DNA of 64,000 nt, taken from Halovenus salina (GTDB taxonomy: Archaea > Halobacteriota > Halobacteria > Halobacteriales > Haloarculaceae). The position numbers and the translations under genes were made by a program. Below are positions 1 through 8,470 of this stretch, in pieces; the stretch's first letter is position 1, and each line of letters starts with the position of its first letter. The stretch covers positions 682,001 to 746,000 of the forward strand of contig NZ_CP112972.1 of assembly GCF_026410925.1 (NCBI RefSeq), read 5' to 3'. The notes under the pieces are model-generated. The model made no database searches and was not told the origin of the DNA. It saw only the letters and a list, made by a program, of their open reading frames with translations.

Positions 1-139
1 AAGCTGATAACAACCGGCAACGAACAAGTGTGTAACGCCAGTTCGCTGCCACAACAGCGGGCAACCGGGGCACAGACAGACCCGCAACTGAGCCATCGAT
101 GCAAACGAGCACACCGTTATATCAGGGGGAGAGAGAGCA

Positions 140-700
140 GTGAGAGCACAGACGACAATAGATTTCGCTATCGGTATCGCAATTTTTCTGAGCGTCCTCG
201 TCTTCGCGTTCTCGTTCGTCCCGGGGATTCTCCAGCCGTTCGAACTCTCGGGTGAGGAGAACCCCTCGCTGTCGGACAGAGCAGCGGATTCACTCTCACA
301 GGAGCTGCTTGGGTCCGCCGAGCGGCCGTCAGTCCTCAACCGGTACTGTACGGTCGCGTTCTTCAACGAGTCGAACGATGCGTCCGGACGCTGTAACTAC
401 GATGCTGGCTCGCCGTCGGCGGTCTTGAACCTCGACACTGCCCGGAACGTAAATGTCACCCTCAACGGGAACGTTACGACCAGCGGGTCAGGCAGCGAAC
501 AGCTGTGCTGGACAGAGAGTTCGCCCGCAAACAACGGTGAGCCGGGACTCGTCGAGCGTAGTCACGCCGAGTGCGCCGGGGACGCGGTCGTGCTGGCACG
601 CGGAGACGACATCGTCGACCAGGGGGACGCGACAATCACTGCCCGCCGGGTCGTCTCATTACACGGGCGGTCGGTCACGCTGGCGGTGGTGCTGTGGTAG
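140..700 (+). CDS. Pilin-like membrane-anchored protein (DUF7287-type)
   Basis: This 186-residue protein begins with GTG. A short polar stretch is followed by a hydrophobic helix at about residues 8-30 (motif TTIDFAIGIAIF), and the remainder is an extracellular-type region rich in Asn-X-Ser/Thr. That architecture resembles haloarchaeal type IV pilin-like proteins, and I think it is the family called DUF7287; the family name is from memory. It is the first of five tandem genes with the same layout, and its last 7 bases overlap the next one. Such runs usually sit beside pilus or secretion ATPase genes, which here would lie before the window. A role as a minor pilin or pseudopilin is inferred. 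No catalytic motif is visible. Confidence 0.7.
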   Translation: MRAQTTIDFAIGIAIFLSVLVFAFSFVPGILQPFELSGEENPSLSDRAADSLSQELLGSAERPSVLNRYCTVAFFNESNDASGRCNYDAGSPSAVLNLDTARNVNVTLNGNVTTSGSGSEQLCWTESSPANNGEPGLVERSHAECAGDAVVLARGDDIVDQGDATITARRVVSLHGRSVTLAVVLW

Positions 701-1290
701 CCAGCGACGACCGCGGACAGGCGCTTACGCTCGAAGCAGTGGTCGGTGCAATCCTGATGCTCGCCGCTATCGGGTTCGCGCTCCAGATGACCGCAGTCAC
801 GCCACTGTCGGCGAGTACGTCGAGCCAGCACATCGAGAATCAACTCCAGTCGACGAGCGAAGGAGTTCTCGACACCGCCGCCGACACGGGTGCCCTGCGC
901 GAGGCGGTGTTGTACTGGAACGAGACGACCGGCGAGTTCCACGGGAACGCAGATCCGTTCTAGCGGTCGGGGCCGCCCCCGAACGCCTTCGGTGACGCGC
1001 TCGCGGATGCGTTTGGGACGGGGAACATCGCCTACAACGTCTTCGTCCACTACCGCACCGGCGACGGCATCGAGACACAGCAGATGGTGCGGCAAGGACA
1101 GCCAAGCGACCATGCGGTGAGTGCCTCACACACGCTCGTCCTCACAACCGAGGACCGACTCCTCGGCCCCGACTTCACGGAGCAAGAACCGCTTTCGGAT
1201 GTAGCCGACGGGGCGTTCTACGTCGTCGACCGCGATAGCGATCCATACTACAATCTCGTCCGCGTTGAGGTGGTCGCATGGCGGATATAG
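694..1290 (+). pseudogene. Pilin-like protein (DUF7288-type), interrupted by in-frame TAG
   Basis: GTG at 694 opens a frame with an N-terminal hydrophobic helix after the motif RGQALTLEAVVGAI. It is closed by TAG at 961-963 after about 89 codons. The same frame continues without another stop to TAG at 1288-1290, and the continuation (NAFGDALADAFG, then a Tyr/Val-rich segment) looks like the rest of the same pilin-like family, which I think is DUF7288. The end overlaps the next start at 1278, as expected for an intact operon member. One base change (for example CAG or TAC to TAG) or a sequencing error would explain it. Without readthrough only a 89-residue N-terminal fragment is made. Confidence 0.72.
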
Positions 1291-2228
1291 GCGACCGGAG
1301 CCAGCTCCTCCTCGTCACCGCGTTTCTGCTCGCAGTCTCGTTTGTCGTGCTCGCGCTGGTGGTCAACTCCGCAATCTACACCGAGAATATCGCAACACGA
1401 GACGATGTCGCAGGCTCACACGAGGCACTCGAGTACCGTGCCGAACTCCAACAGAGTGTCGGCGCTGTCCTGACGGCAGTCAACAAAAACAGCACGCTCA
1501 CCCAGACAGAGTTCAACGCGACCGTCGACAGCCTCTCGTCGGCGGGAGCCGTGTTGCAGTCGACGCAGGGCCGCCTCGTAAACACAGCAGTCAGTAACAT
1601 CGAAGACGGAACCAGAATCGCACAGACGAACGCGAGTCGAAACTTCACTAGTGTCGGCGGAAAACAGGAGTGGATTCTCACAGACAGCAACGTCGAATCC
1701 GTGCGGAACCTGCGGCTGAATATCTCTGATCCGGGCACCAGCCAGTTCTCGCTCGTCGCGAACGATACAGACACCTCCGATGCCGACTGGCGGCTACAGG
1801 TGGTCGAGAACGGGAGCGACCAGATTGATGTCGTCGTCACCGTCGACGGTGGCCCCAACAGACAGTGTGTCCGCGACCACGACGGCTCTACCGTCATCGA
1901 CGTGACCGCTGCGACCGTAGCTGGGAAGCCCTGTCTCGCGCTTGGACAGCTCCAGGACAACACGGGGACCACTCAGTGGATTGGGGCGAACATCGGCGAC
2001 TCGTTCAGACTCGAATTCGAGAACGCCGACGCCGTGACCGGCCGGTACTCGGCGATAATCGGGCCTGCCGGGAGTGCGAATACGACCGCGCTACAGACGA
2101 GTCAGCAGTCCGACGAGCCGTTCGCCGTCGGTGCTATCTACAGCGCCACTGTCGACTACGCCTTCTATACGTCGGCGGTGGGTTACGAGACAAAAATCCG
2201 GGTCGCTCCGGAAGAGGTGCCGCCATGA
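1278..2228 (+). CDS. Pilin-like membrane-anchored protein (DUF7261-type)
   Basis: The 316-residue protein has a short polar N-terminus (MADIGDRSQLLLV), one hydrophobic helix at about residues 9-32, and a long extracellular-type domain with many Asn-X-Ser/Thr sequons. It contains two Cys about 20 residues apart near residues 197-216, which could form a disulfide outside the cell. I think it belongs to the haloarchaeal DUF7261 family. Its start overlaps the end of the interrupted upstream gene and its stop overlaps the next start, so the run looks like one transcription unit. A role in a type IV pilus-like or secretion structure is inferred from architecture and context. Confidence 0.7.
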   Translation: MADIGDRSQLLLVTAFLLAVSFVVLALVVNSAIYTENIATRDDVAGSHEALEYRAELQQSVGAVLTAVNKNSTLTQTEFNATVDSLSSAGAVLQSTQGRLVNTAVSNIEDGTRIAQTNASRNFTSVGGKQEWILTDSNVESVRNLRLNISDPGTSQFSLVANDTDTSDADWRLQVVENGSDQIDVVVTVDGGPNRQCVRDHDGSTVIDVTAATVAGKPCLALGQLQDNTGTTQWIGANIGDSFRLEFENADAVTGRYSAIIGPAGSANTTALQTSQQSDEPFAVGAIYSATVDYAFYTSAVGYETKIRVAPEEVPP

Positions 2229-2707
2229 GCAGTCAGTGTCAGAGTGATCGCTCGAATCGGTCGGTCTCTATCGCGCTGAACTACGTCCTCGTGCTCGGTA
2301 TCTCGACGGTCCTGATCGCCGGCCTGCTCGTCGCCGGAACCACGTTCGTCGAGGACAATCGCGAGCGGGTCATCGACAGCGAACTGACCGTCATCGGCAA
2401 CCACATCGCCGGAAACATCGAGCAGGTCGACCGGTTCGTCGACGCCAGTCGGGCGAACAACGGTACAACACCCCATGTCGCCTACATCAATCAGTCCTTC
2501 AAGCAGCAGGTGACCGGGTCGACGTACTCGATTGCGGTCGTCGACGGCGACCCCCCACAACTCCGCCTGCACTCGGTAGACCCCGAAGTGACGGTCCGGG
2601 TGAACGTCTCTGTCGGCACCGACATGGCAGAGACGACCGTCGGGGGCGGGATAGTCTCGGTCTACTACGATAGCGGGAGTGACAGGGTGGTGGTGAGCGA
2701 TGATTAG
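2225..2707 (+). CDS. Pilin-like membrane-anchored protein (DUF7266-type)
   Basis: ATG at 2225 overlaps the previous stop by 4 bases (ATGA) and fixes the start. The 160-residue product has a polar N-terminus, then a hydrophobic helix (motif SIALNYVLVLGIST) at about residues 14-37, then a beta-rich extracellular part with sequons. The pattern suggests the haloarchaeal DUF7266 family of pilin-like proteins. It is the fourth gene of the five-gene run. No cysteine pair or enzyme motif is visible. Assembly into an extracytoplasmic filament or complex is inferred. Confidence 0.7.
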   Translation: MSSQCQSDRSNRSVSIALNYVLVLGISTVLIAGLLVAGTTFVEDNRERVIDSELTVIGNHIAGNIEQVDRFVDASRANNGTTPHVAYINQSFKQQVTGSTYSIAVVDGDPPQLRLHSVDPEVTVRVNVSVGTDMAETTVGGGIVSVYYDSGSDRVVVSDD

Positions 2708-3434
2708 CGGCAGAGAGCGGGCCGTGAGCGAGATACTCGGCTACGTTATCATCTTCGCGCTTGTCGTCGCCGTCATCGGATTCGTCACTGCAGTTGGGAT
2801 GCCGGCGCTGATAGATACCCAACAGAGCGAGCAGGCCGCGAGCGCGGAGCGAGCGTTCGACGTAGTCGGGGAGAATCTGGCCGCGATATACGAACGCGGT
2901 GCACCCAGCCGGGCAACCGAGATCGACCTCACCGACACCGAACTGTTCTACGGGACGCCCGTAACCATGAACGTCACCGTCGACGGCAACAGTACGGTAA
3001 CCGACCTCCGCCCGGTCGTGTTGCGCGTCGACGATGACACCAGCCTCGTCTACGAGGGCGGAGCCGTGTTCCGGGACGAGGGAGACGGCGGACTGGTACT
3101 TCGTGAGCCGCCCCTGTTGCTGGACCAGTCGCGTATCTTCCTGCCGGTCATCGAGACGACTGCGCCGGCAATCGAGGCAGCGGGTGGTACCACGGTCCTG
3201 TTCCGTGGCGAGTCCAAGCGTCGCTCGGTCCTGCACGCAGCGACCAGTGGCGACGTCACAATCACCGTCGAGTCGCCGCGGTACGAGCTCTGGGAGCGGT
3301 ATTTCGTCGACCAGCCAGGGCTCACAGCGAGTGACTGTACGGTCGACGACAGCAACGACTCTGTCACCTGTCAGGCCACCGCAGACACCATCTCTGTGAC
3401 TCTGCAAGAGATTGGCGTCGAAATTCTCGTCTAG
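2700..3434 (+). CDS. Pilin-like membrane-anchored protein (DUF7289-type)
   Basis: This 244-residue protein starts with the archaellin/pilin-like pattern RAVSEILGYVIIF, in which a charged residue precedes a hydrophobic helix at about residues 12-35, resembling a class III signal peptide region. The rest is extracellular-type and beta-rich with two Cys near residues 211 and 222. I think it is DUF7289. It overlaps the previous gene by 8 bases and closes the run; 137 bases of non-coding DNA follow before rlmE. It may be processed by the prepilin peptidase PibD, but I cannot confirm a cleavage site. Confidence 0.7.
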   Translation: MISGRERAVSEILGYVIIFALVVAVIGFVTAVGMPALIDTQQSEQAASAERAFDVVGENLAAIYERGAPSRATEIDLTDTELFYGTPVTMNVTVDGNSTVTDLRPVVLRVDDDTSLVYEGGAVFRDEGDGGLVLREPPLLLDQSRIFLPVIETTAPAIEAAGGTTVLFRGESKRRSVLHAATSGDVTITVESPRYELWERYFVDQPGLTASDCTVDDSNDSVTCQATADTISVTLQEIGVEILV

Positions 3435-3571
3435 CTGCATTTCAGGCACCCGACGGTGCTGTTCTCACAATCCGATGTACCTTTCCGGGTTGGCCACGTC
3501 TCGACTGATATGAACGGGAATTTTCCAGCGGTTCACAGCCGGAATATCTCAGGAATGTTGGTGAGAGAGCC

Positions 3572-4357
3572 ATGACAGGCCGGGACGAGTATTACAACAA
3601 AGCGAAACAGAAGGGGTATCGCGCCCGCTCGGCGTTCAAGCTCACGCAACTCGACGACCGAGCCGGCCTGCTCGACCGCGGCGACACCGTCGTCGATTTG
3701 GGTGCCGCACCGGGCGGGTGGATGCAAGTCACCGCCGAGCGTGTTGGTCGTGAGGGGACCGTCGTCGGTGTCGACCGCCAGCGAATCGACGACCTCGAAG
3801 ATCCCGAGGCAACGGTCGAATACGTTCGCGGCGATATCACCGAAGAGCGAACGAGAGACGAAATCAGAGAGACGGTCGGCGGCGGCGAGCGCCCGGTCGA
3901 CGTGGTCGTCTCGGATATGGCACCGAATATGACCGGCGACTACGATCTCGACCACGCCCGATCGGTCCATCTCGTCCGCCAGGCCTTCGACGTGGCCGAA
4001 GAGCTGCTCGCCTCGGGCGGAGACTTCGTGGCCAAGGTCTTCGACGGGCGCGACCTGGACGACCTCGAAGCAGATATTGACGAGGAGTTCGAGTACGTCC
4101 GCCAGATGCGCCCAGACGCCTCCCGCGACGAGTCCTCGGAGCTGTATCTTGTCGCCCGCAATCGGTTGACTGCCCCGGTTCGTGCCGGTGACGAACTCGC
4201 TGTCGAAATCGTAGACACCGGCTCGGAGGGCGACGGTATCGCCCGCGTCGAGGACTTCACCGTTTTTGTTCCCGGCGCACAGGAGGGCGAGACGGTCCCT
4301 GTCGAGATAGAGGACGTGAAGCCACGGTTCGCGTTCGCGGCCGTGCGTGAGGACTGA
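3572..4357 (+). CDS. rlmE: 23S rRNA 2'-O-methyltransferase RlmE (FtsJ family) with TRAM domain
   Basis: RlmE methylates the 2'-hydroxyl of a conserved uridine in the 23S rRNA peptidyl-transferase A loop using S-adenosylmethionine. The SAM motif VDLGAAPGGW is at residues 41-50, the VSDMAPN motif with the catalytic Asp at about 113-119, and the FVAKVF segment supplies the catalytic Lys. Residues of about 200-261 form a TRAM domain, an RNA-binding extension common in haloarchaeal RlmE but absent from the roughly 209-residue bacterial enzyme. The stop TGA shares its last A with the ATG of the next gene, indicating co-transcription. Confidence 0.93.
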   Translation: MTGRDEYYNKAKQKGYRARSAFKLTQLDDRAGLLDRGDTVVDLGAAPGGWMQVTAERVGREGTVVGVDRQRIDDLEDPEATVEYVRGDITEERTRDEIRETVGGGERPVDVVVSDMAPNMTGDYDLDHARSVHLVRQAFDVAEELLASGGDFVAKVFDGRDLDDLEADIDEEFEYVRQMRPDASRDESSELYLVARNRLTAPVRAGDELAVEIVDTGSEGDGIARVEDFTVFVPGAQEGETVPVEIEDVKPRFAFAAVRED

Positions 4358-5376
4358 TGGGGGAGACCGGAAAGATAGACCGGCGCTTCTTCGAGGATGT
4401 CATCGCCTCGCGGCTGGGCGCGGCCCGTGAAGATGTCTCGACCGGGCCGGCACACGGCGTCGATTTCGGCGTCATCGACCTCGGCCAGGGCGCACTCGCG
4501 CTCGCGACGGACCCCATCTCGATCCTGCCCGAACTTGGCTTCGAGCGCGCGGGAGAGTTTGCCATTCGGTTCGTCCTCACAGACGTTGCGGTCTCGGGAC
4601 TCGACCCTTCGCATCTCGCCGTCTCGTTTGCACTCCCGCCGGAGATGACAGACGAGGAGTTCGGCGCGGCCTGGACAGCTATCGACAGAGAGTGTCGCGA
4701 CCTCGGGGTCGCCGTGACGACCGGCCACACCGCCCGGTACGAGGGGTGTTCGTTCCCCTGGGTCGGCCACGGCACGGCGATGGCTCTCGGTGACGAGGAC
4801 GACATCATCTATCCAAACGGTGCGACCCCCGGGGATGTGGTGCTGGTCACGAAAGGCCCAGCAGTCGAGGCTGTTGGTCTGCTGACGACGCTGTTTCCCG
4901 ACCAGCTGTCGGTTGACGAGTCGACGCTCTCGACCGCACAGTCACGACTCGACGAGACGGGCGCGGTTCGCGATGCGCGCGCGGTTGCCGATGTCGAAGG
5001 TGTGACCGCGATGCACGACGCGACCGAGGGCGGACTGGTCGGGGCCTTCCACGAGATGGCAGGCAGTGCCGGCGTCCGGTTCGACATCAACACTGACGGC
5101 ATTCCAATCAGACCGGGGATAGAGGCGGCGACAGACGCACTCGGGATGGACCCCTGGCGTGCAACCTCGTCGGGAACGCTCGTCGTCACGGTCGACCCCG
5201 ACTACAGCGAGGCCGTCCGCGACGCGCTCGCCGAGCGAGGGACGCCAGTGGGCGTCGCAGGTGTCGTCGAGCAGGGAGAAGGGGTCGTCGTCGACGGTGC
5301 GGCGACAGACCCCCCGACGGCCGACGCCTCCTGGCCCATCTACGAGCGGCTGCTGGACGAACACAAGCGTCGATAA
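4357..5376 (+). CDS. AIR synthase-related (PurM/HypE-like fold) protein
   Basis: The 339-residue protein has the PurM/SelD/ThiL/HypE-type ATP-binding fold: an N-terminal Asp-rich segment (ALATDPIS), a central Gly-rich region (TKGPAVEAVG) and a C-terminal half with the motif MHDATEGGLVGA, typical of these phosphotransfer-like enzymes. The closest general description is the haloarchaeal AIR synthase family, similar to HypE and ThiL. No hydrogenase or thiamine genes lie nearby, so the substrate cannot be given. It overlaps rlmE by one base, so it is translated from the same transcript. Confidence 0.82.
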   Translation: MGETGKIDRRFFEDVIASRLGAAREDVSTGPAHGVDFGVIDLGQGALALATDPISILPELGFERAGEFAIRFVLTDVAVSGLDPSHLAVSFALPPEMTDEEFGAAWTAIDRECRDLGVAVTTGHTARYEGCSFPWVGHGTAMALGDEDDIIYPNGATPGDVVLVTKGPAVEAVGLLTTLFPDQLSVDESTLSTAQSRLDETGAVRDARAVADVEGVTAMHDATEGGLVGAFHEMAGSAGVRFDINTDGIPIRPGIEAATDALGMDPWRATSSGTLVVTVDPDYSEAVRDALAERGTPVGVAGVVEQGEGVVVDGAATDPPTADASWPIYERLLDEHKRR

Positions 5377-5434
5377 CAGAGATATCGGGGACAGAGAAGC
5401 GATTCGGCCAGGTCGAAAGTAGTGCGAAACTACA

Positions 5435-5440
5435 TTTATA
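5435..5440 (+). promoter_or_regulatory. TATA box for the reductase/thiolase operon
   Basis: TTTATA preceded by an A-rich BRE-like stretch (GCGAAACTA). It lies about 30 bases before ATG 5469, which fits a leaderless transcript and supports that ATG over the TTG at 5451. Confidence 0.55.
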
Positions 5441-5468
5441 GTGGTGGCCGTTGAATCCCGAGATACAG

Positions 5469-6212
5469 ATGTTACTCGACGGCCGAACCTGTCTGGTCAC
5501 AGGCGCATCGAAAGGAATTGGACGAGGTATCGCCGAGGAGCTGGGGTCCAACGGAGCGAACGTCGTCGTCAACTACCGATCCTCGGAGGAGGCTGCTCAC
5601 GAGGTCCGGGACACAATCGAAGAGGGACCTGGCTCGGCGCTCACCGCACAGGCCGACGTGGCGGACTTCGAGGCAGTCCAGACGATGTGTAACGCCGTCA
5701 CCGAAGAGTTTGGACACGTCGACGTGCTGGTCAATAACGCCGGCATCACCGTTGACAAAAAGTTCGAGAACATGGAGCGCGATGACTGGGAACGTGTCAT
5801 CGACGTGAACCTCGGCGGCGTCTACAACTGCACGAAGGCCTGTTTTGACGACCTCCGACAGGCGGAAAACGGGCGTCTCGTCAATATCTCCTCGGTGGTC
5901 GGCCAGCAGGGTAACTACGGACAGGCCAACTACGCGACGACAAAAAGCGGCCTCTTTGGCTTTACCCGGACCATCGCTCTGGAGCTGGCACACCACAACT
6001 CGACCGCCAACTGTGTTGCGCCTGGTTTCGTCAAGACTGATATGCTCGCGGAAGTACCTGACCGTGTGAAAGAGCAGATTCTCGAACGGATTCCGCTCGA
6101 CCGCTTCGCCGAGGTCGATGATATCGCCGGAATCGTGCGGTTTCTCGCGAGCGAGGAATCGAGCTACATGACCGGCCAGGTACTCGGTGTCAACGGGGGT
6201 ATGGAATGGTAA
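5469..6212 (+). CDS. Beta-ketoacyl-CoA reductase (PhaB/FabG-like SDR)
   Basis: A 247-residue short-chain dehydrogenase/reductase using NADP(H) or NAD(H). It shows the TGASKGIGRG nucleotide-binding motif near residues 12-21, NNAG, the catalytic Ser in NISS, and YATTK. The C-terminus (GQVLGVNGGMEW) matches acetoacetyl-CoA/3-oxoacyl reductases such as PhaB. ATG 5469 is chosen because the TATA box gives a transcript starting about there and because the family start is close to MLLDGR. The next gene, a thiolase, overlaps it by 7 bases, so the pair probably handles 3-ketoacyl-CoA, in polyhydroxyalkanoate synthesis or fatty acid metabolism. No PHA synthase is visible, so PHA synthesis is not demonstrated. 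Confidence 0.85.
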   Translation: MLLDGRTCLVTGASKGIGRGIAEELGSNGANVVVNYRSSEEAAHEVRDTIEEGPGSALTAQADVADFEAVQTMCNAVTEEFGHVDVLVNNAGITVDKKFENMERDDWERVIDVNLGGVYNCTKACFDDLRQAENGRLVNISSVVGQQGNYGQANYATTKSGLFGFTRTIALELAHHNSTANCVAPGFVKTDMLAEVPDRVKEQILERIPLDRFAEVDDIAGIVRFLASEESSYMTGQVLGVNGGMEW

Positions 6213-7375
6213 ACGATGTCAGAATCGCCGGCGTCGGCATGACGCCGTTTGGCCGTCACGAGACTCAGACGGTCCGAGAGTTATTCGGGAACGCCGCGGG
6301 CGAAGCAGTTACTGACGCAGATGTGCCACGCGGCGCTGTCGAGGAGGTCTTTTTCGGCAACTACATGGGCGAGTTCGCCGAGCAACAGGGCCACCAGGGG
6401 CCACTCGCCGCAGAGGCTGCCGGCGTCAGTGCGCCGGCGACGCGCATCGACAGCGCCTGTGCCTCCAGTGGCGTCGCCGTCCGGATGGGCTACGAGAAGA
6501 TTCGGAGCGGGCGTGCCGACGTGGTGCTCGTCGGCGGCGGCGAACGTATGACCAATCTCTCGACGCCTGAGGGGACCGAGGCGCTGTCGGCGGCTGCCGA
6601 CGCGCTGTGGGAAATTCGCGCGGGAATGACCTTCCCCGGGGCGTACTCGCTGATGGCCAACCGCTACTTCCACGAGTACGGCGGCAGCCGAGAGGACCTC
6701 GCACACATCGCGGTCAAGAACCACGAGCACGCCGTCGACAACGAGCTCGCACAGTTCCAGCGGGCCATCTCCGTCGATGAGGTACTCGACGCGGCGACGA
6801 TCTGCTCGCCGTTTGGGATGTTCGACTGTTCGCCGATAAGCGACGGCGCGAGTGCGGCGGTCCTGGTCAGCGACGAGTTCGCAGCGGACCACGGCCTCGA
6901 CGCGCCAGTCAAAATTAGAGGAGCTGGCCAACACAGTGACAACTTCGCGCTCGGCGACCGCGCCTCAACCTGCCAGACCCCAGCGGCCGACCGCGCCGCA
7001 GAGATGGCCTTCGAGGACGCCGACATCGGGCCCGAGGACATCGATGTCGCGGAGGTGCACGACTGTTTCACCATCGCTGAGGTGCTCGCGCTCGAATCAC
7101 TCGGGCTGTACGAGCCCGGCGAGGCAATTTCAGCAGCCCGAGAGGGAGAGACGACAATCGACAGCGACCTCCCAGTCAATCTCTCCGGCGGGCTAAAAGC
7201 GAAGGGCCATCCGGTCGGCGCGACCGGCTGTGGACAGATATCGGAGCTGACGAAACTACTCCGGGGCGACCACGTCAACTCTGACGCAATTGAAGACGCC
7301 TCGATTGGTGTGACTCACAACGCAGGTGGGACAGTTGCAAGCTGTGTCGTTCACGTGCTGGAGGTGGACCAATGA
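6206..7375 (+). CDS. Thiolase-family acyl-CoA acetyltransferase, catalytic subunit
   Basis: A 389-residue archaeal/SCP-x-type thiolase. The nucleophile region is IDSACASSG with Cys85; VHDCFTIAE and KGHPVGATGCG supply the conserved His residues. The usual bacterial C-terminal Cys motif is replaced by HNAGGTVASC. Archaeal thiolases of this kind act with a small OB-fold partner, and exactly such a gene follows with a 4-base overlap. Two-subunit beta-ketothiolases are known in haloarchaea. With the reductase upstream it probably condenses or cleaves short 3-ketoacyl-CoA esters; direction and chain length cannot be told from sequence. Confidence 0.87.
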   Translation: MVNDVRIAGVGMTPFGRHETQTVRELFGNAAGEAVTDADVPRGAVEEVFFGNYMGEFAEQQGHQGPLAAEAAGVSAPATRIDSACASSGVAVRMGYEKIRSGRADVVLVGGGERMTNLSTPEGTEALSAAADALWEIRAGMTFPGAYSLMANRYFHEYGGSREDLAHIAVKNHEHAVDNELAQFQRAISVDEVLDAATICSPFGMFDCSPISDGASAAVLVSDEFAADHGLDAPVKIRGAGQHSDNFALGDRASTCQTPAADRAAEMAFEDADIGPEDIDVAEVHDCFTIAEVLALESLGLYEPGEAISAAREGETTIDSDLPVNLSGGLKAKGHPVGATGCGQISELTKLLRGDHVNSDAIEDASIGVTHNAGGTVASCVVHVLEVDQ

Positions 7376-7755
7376 GAGACGACGCACGGGACGACGGCTA
7401 CGACGACTTCCTCGACGCCGTCGAGGAGGGCGAGCCGTACTACCTCGAAAGTCCGAGCGGAAACGGCTGGCTCCCCCCACGGGCCGTCGACCCCGAAACC
7501 GGCGAAACGGAGCTACAAGAGGAGGACCTGCCGGAGCGTGGTGAAGTGTTGACTCACACCACGACCCACGTCTCAGGACCCAGTTTTGCAGACGACGCCC
7601 CGTATATCGTTGCAGTGGCGTCGTTTGGGCCCGTCAATATCACCGGTCAGATGCGCGAGACCGAAGCGGTCGAAATCGGACAGAATGTGACACTCGATGT
7701 CGAGCGAACGGAGACGACCGGCGACCGCGTCATCGTCTTCCGGCCGGTCGAGTAG
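7372..7755 (+). CDS. OB-fold partner subunit of thiolase (DUF35 family)
   Basis: The 127-residue acidic protein has the DUF35 layout: an N-terminal helix, a short turn where many relatives carry a Cys4 rubredoxin-like zinc ribbon, and an OB-fold domain (YIVAVASFGPVNITGQ). The zinc Cys residues are absent; the corresponding segment is SGNGWLPPRAVDPETG. DUF35 proteins scaffold thiolase or HMG-CoA synthase and stabilise the acyl-CoA site. Its ATG overlaps the thiolase stop by 4 bases, so equimolar expression is likely. It is the small subunit of the complex by position and family. Confidence 0.8.
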   Translation: MRDDARDDGYDDFLDAVEEGEPYYLESPSGNGWLPPRAVDPETGETELQEEDLPERGEVLTHTTTHVSGPSFADDAPYIVAVASFGPVNITGQMRETEAVEIGQNVTLDVERTETTGDRVIVFRPVE

Positions 7756-8382
7756 CTACGCGGACTCCGAGGGGTGCTCGATAGCGCCGGCGACTGCGTC
7801 GATGGAGTCGGTCTCGTCTATCGCCTCGGGGTGTGTGCCGACCGCCGCGAGCAGGTCCCCGTCGTTCGAGAACCGCCCGATGTGGATCGTCGCGGCTACC
7901 GACTGCCCTCCAATCTGGCGCTCTGTCCGGAAGCGCTCGACGGTGACTTCGTTTCCGAGCACGTCGACGGTCCGTGAGCCCTGTTTGTCGAGACTCGTCC
8001 CACCGCCGGCGACGCGGCCGAACAACTGTTCGGCCCCCAGGTCGTCGAAGGGGTTGATTTCGTTGCCCGCGACGGTCACGCTCGGCGTCGAGAAGAGGTG
8101 AAGCTGTGCGGCGTCCGGGCCGAATCCACCGGCGGGCTTACCGAAGGTGACGAGCCAGTTCGTCAGCCGGAGGTCTCTGGATTGACCCACCGCGTCGACC
8201 GTTTCAGTGAACGTGAGTTCCTCAGTCTCCCGGTGTTCGAACCCCTGCTCGTCAAGCGTGGCCTGTTCGACGCCGGCTGGCGAGGCACGCTGTTCGAAAC
8301 TCCCCTGCAAGAGGCCACAGCCAGCGAGCGATGCCGCGCCGGCGAGCCCGAGCACACTGAGAACATCCCTGCGTCTATGCAT
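7756..8382 (-). CDS. Putative Tat lipoprotein (DUF6517-type)
   Basis: A 208-residue exported protein. The N-terminus has a twin-arginine signal (HRRRDVLSVLGLAG) followed by the lipobox LAGC with Cys at about residue 22, the usual haloarchaeal Tat lipoprotein signal. The body matches what I recall as DUF6517, a haloarchaeal family without known function. Its stop is immediately adjacent to that of the convergent OB-fold gene. The giant surface protein gene lies downstream on the same strand, 88 bases away. No enzymatic motif is seen; function unknown. Confidence 0.75.
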   Translation of the reverse strand: MHRRRDVLSVLGLAGAASLAGCGLLQGSFEQRASPAGVEQATLDEQGFEHRETEELTFTETVDAVGQSRDLRLTNWLVTFGKPAGGFGPDAAQLHLFSTPSVTVAGNEINPFDDLGAEQLFGRVAGGGTSLDKQGSRTVDVLGNEVTVERFRTERQIGGQSVAATIHIGRFSNDGDLLAAVGTHPEAIDETDSIDAVAGAIEHPSESA

Positions 8383-8470
8383 GTCACCACAGAGAACGAC
8401 CGGCCCTAAATGCTTTGTCGCCCGCGTCGGGCGACCGCGGAGACCGGATTGCTCGCGGTCGAGTTACCGC

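Noticed and set aside
5451..5468. TTG start for the beta-ketoacyl-CoA reductase
   Set aside because: The TATA box spacing and family length favour ATG 5469.
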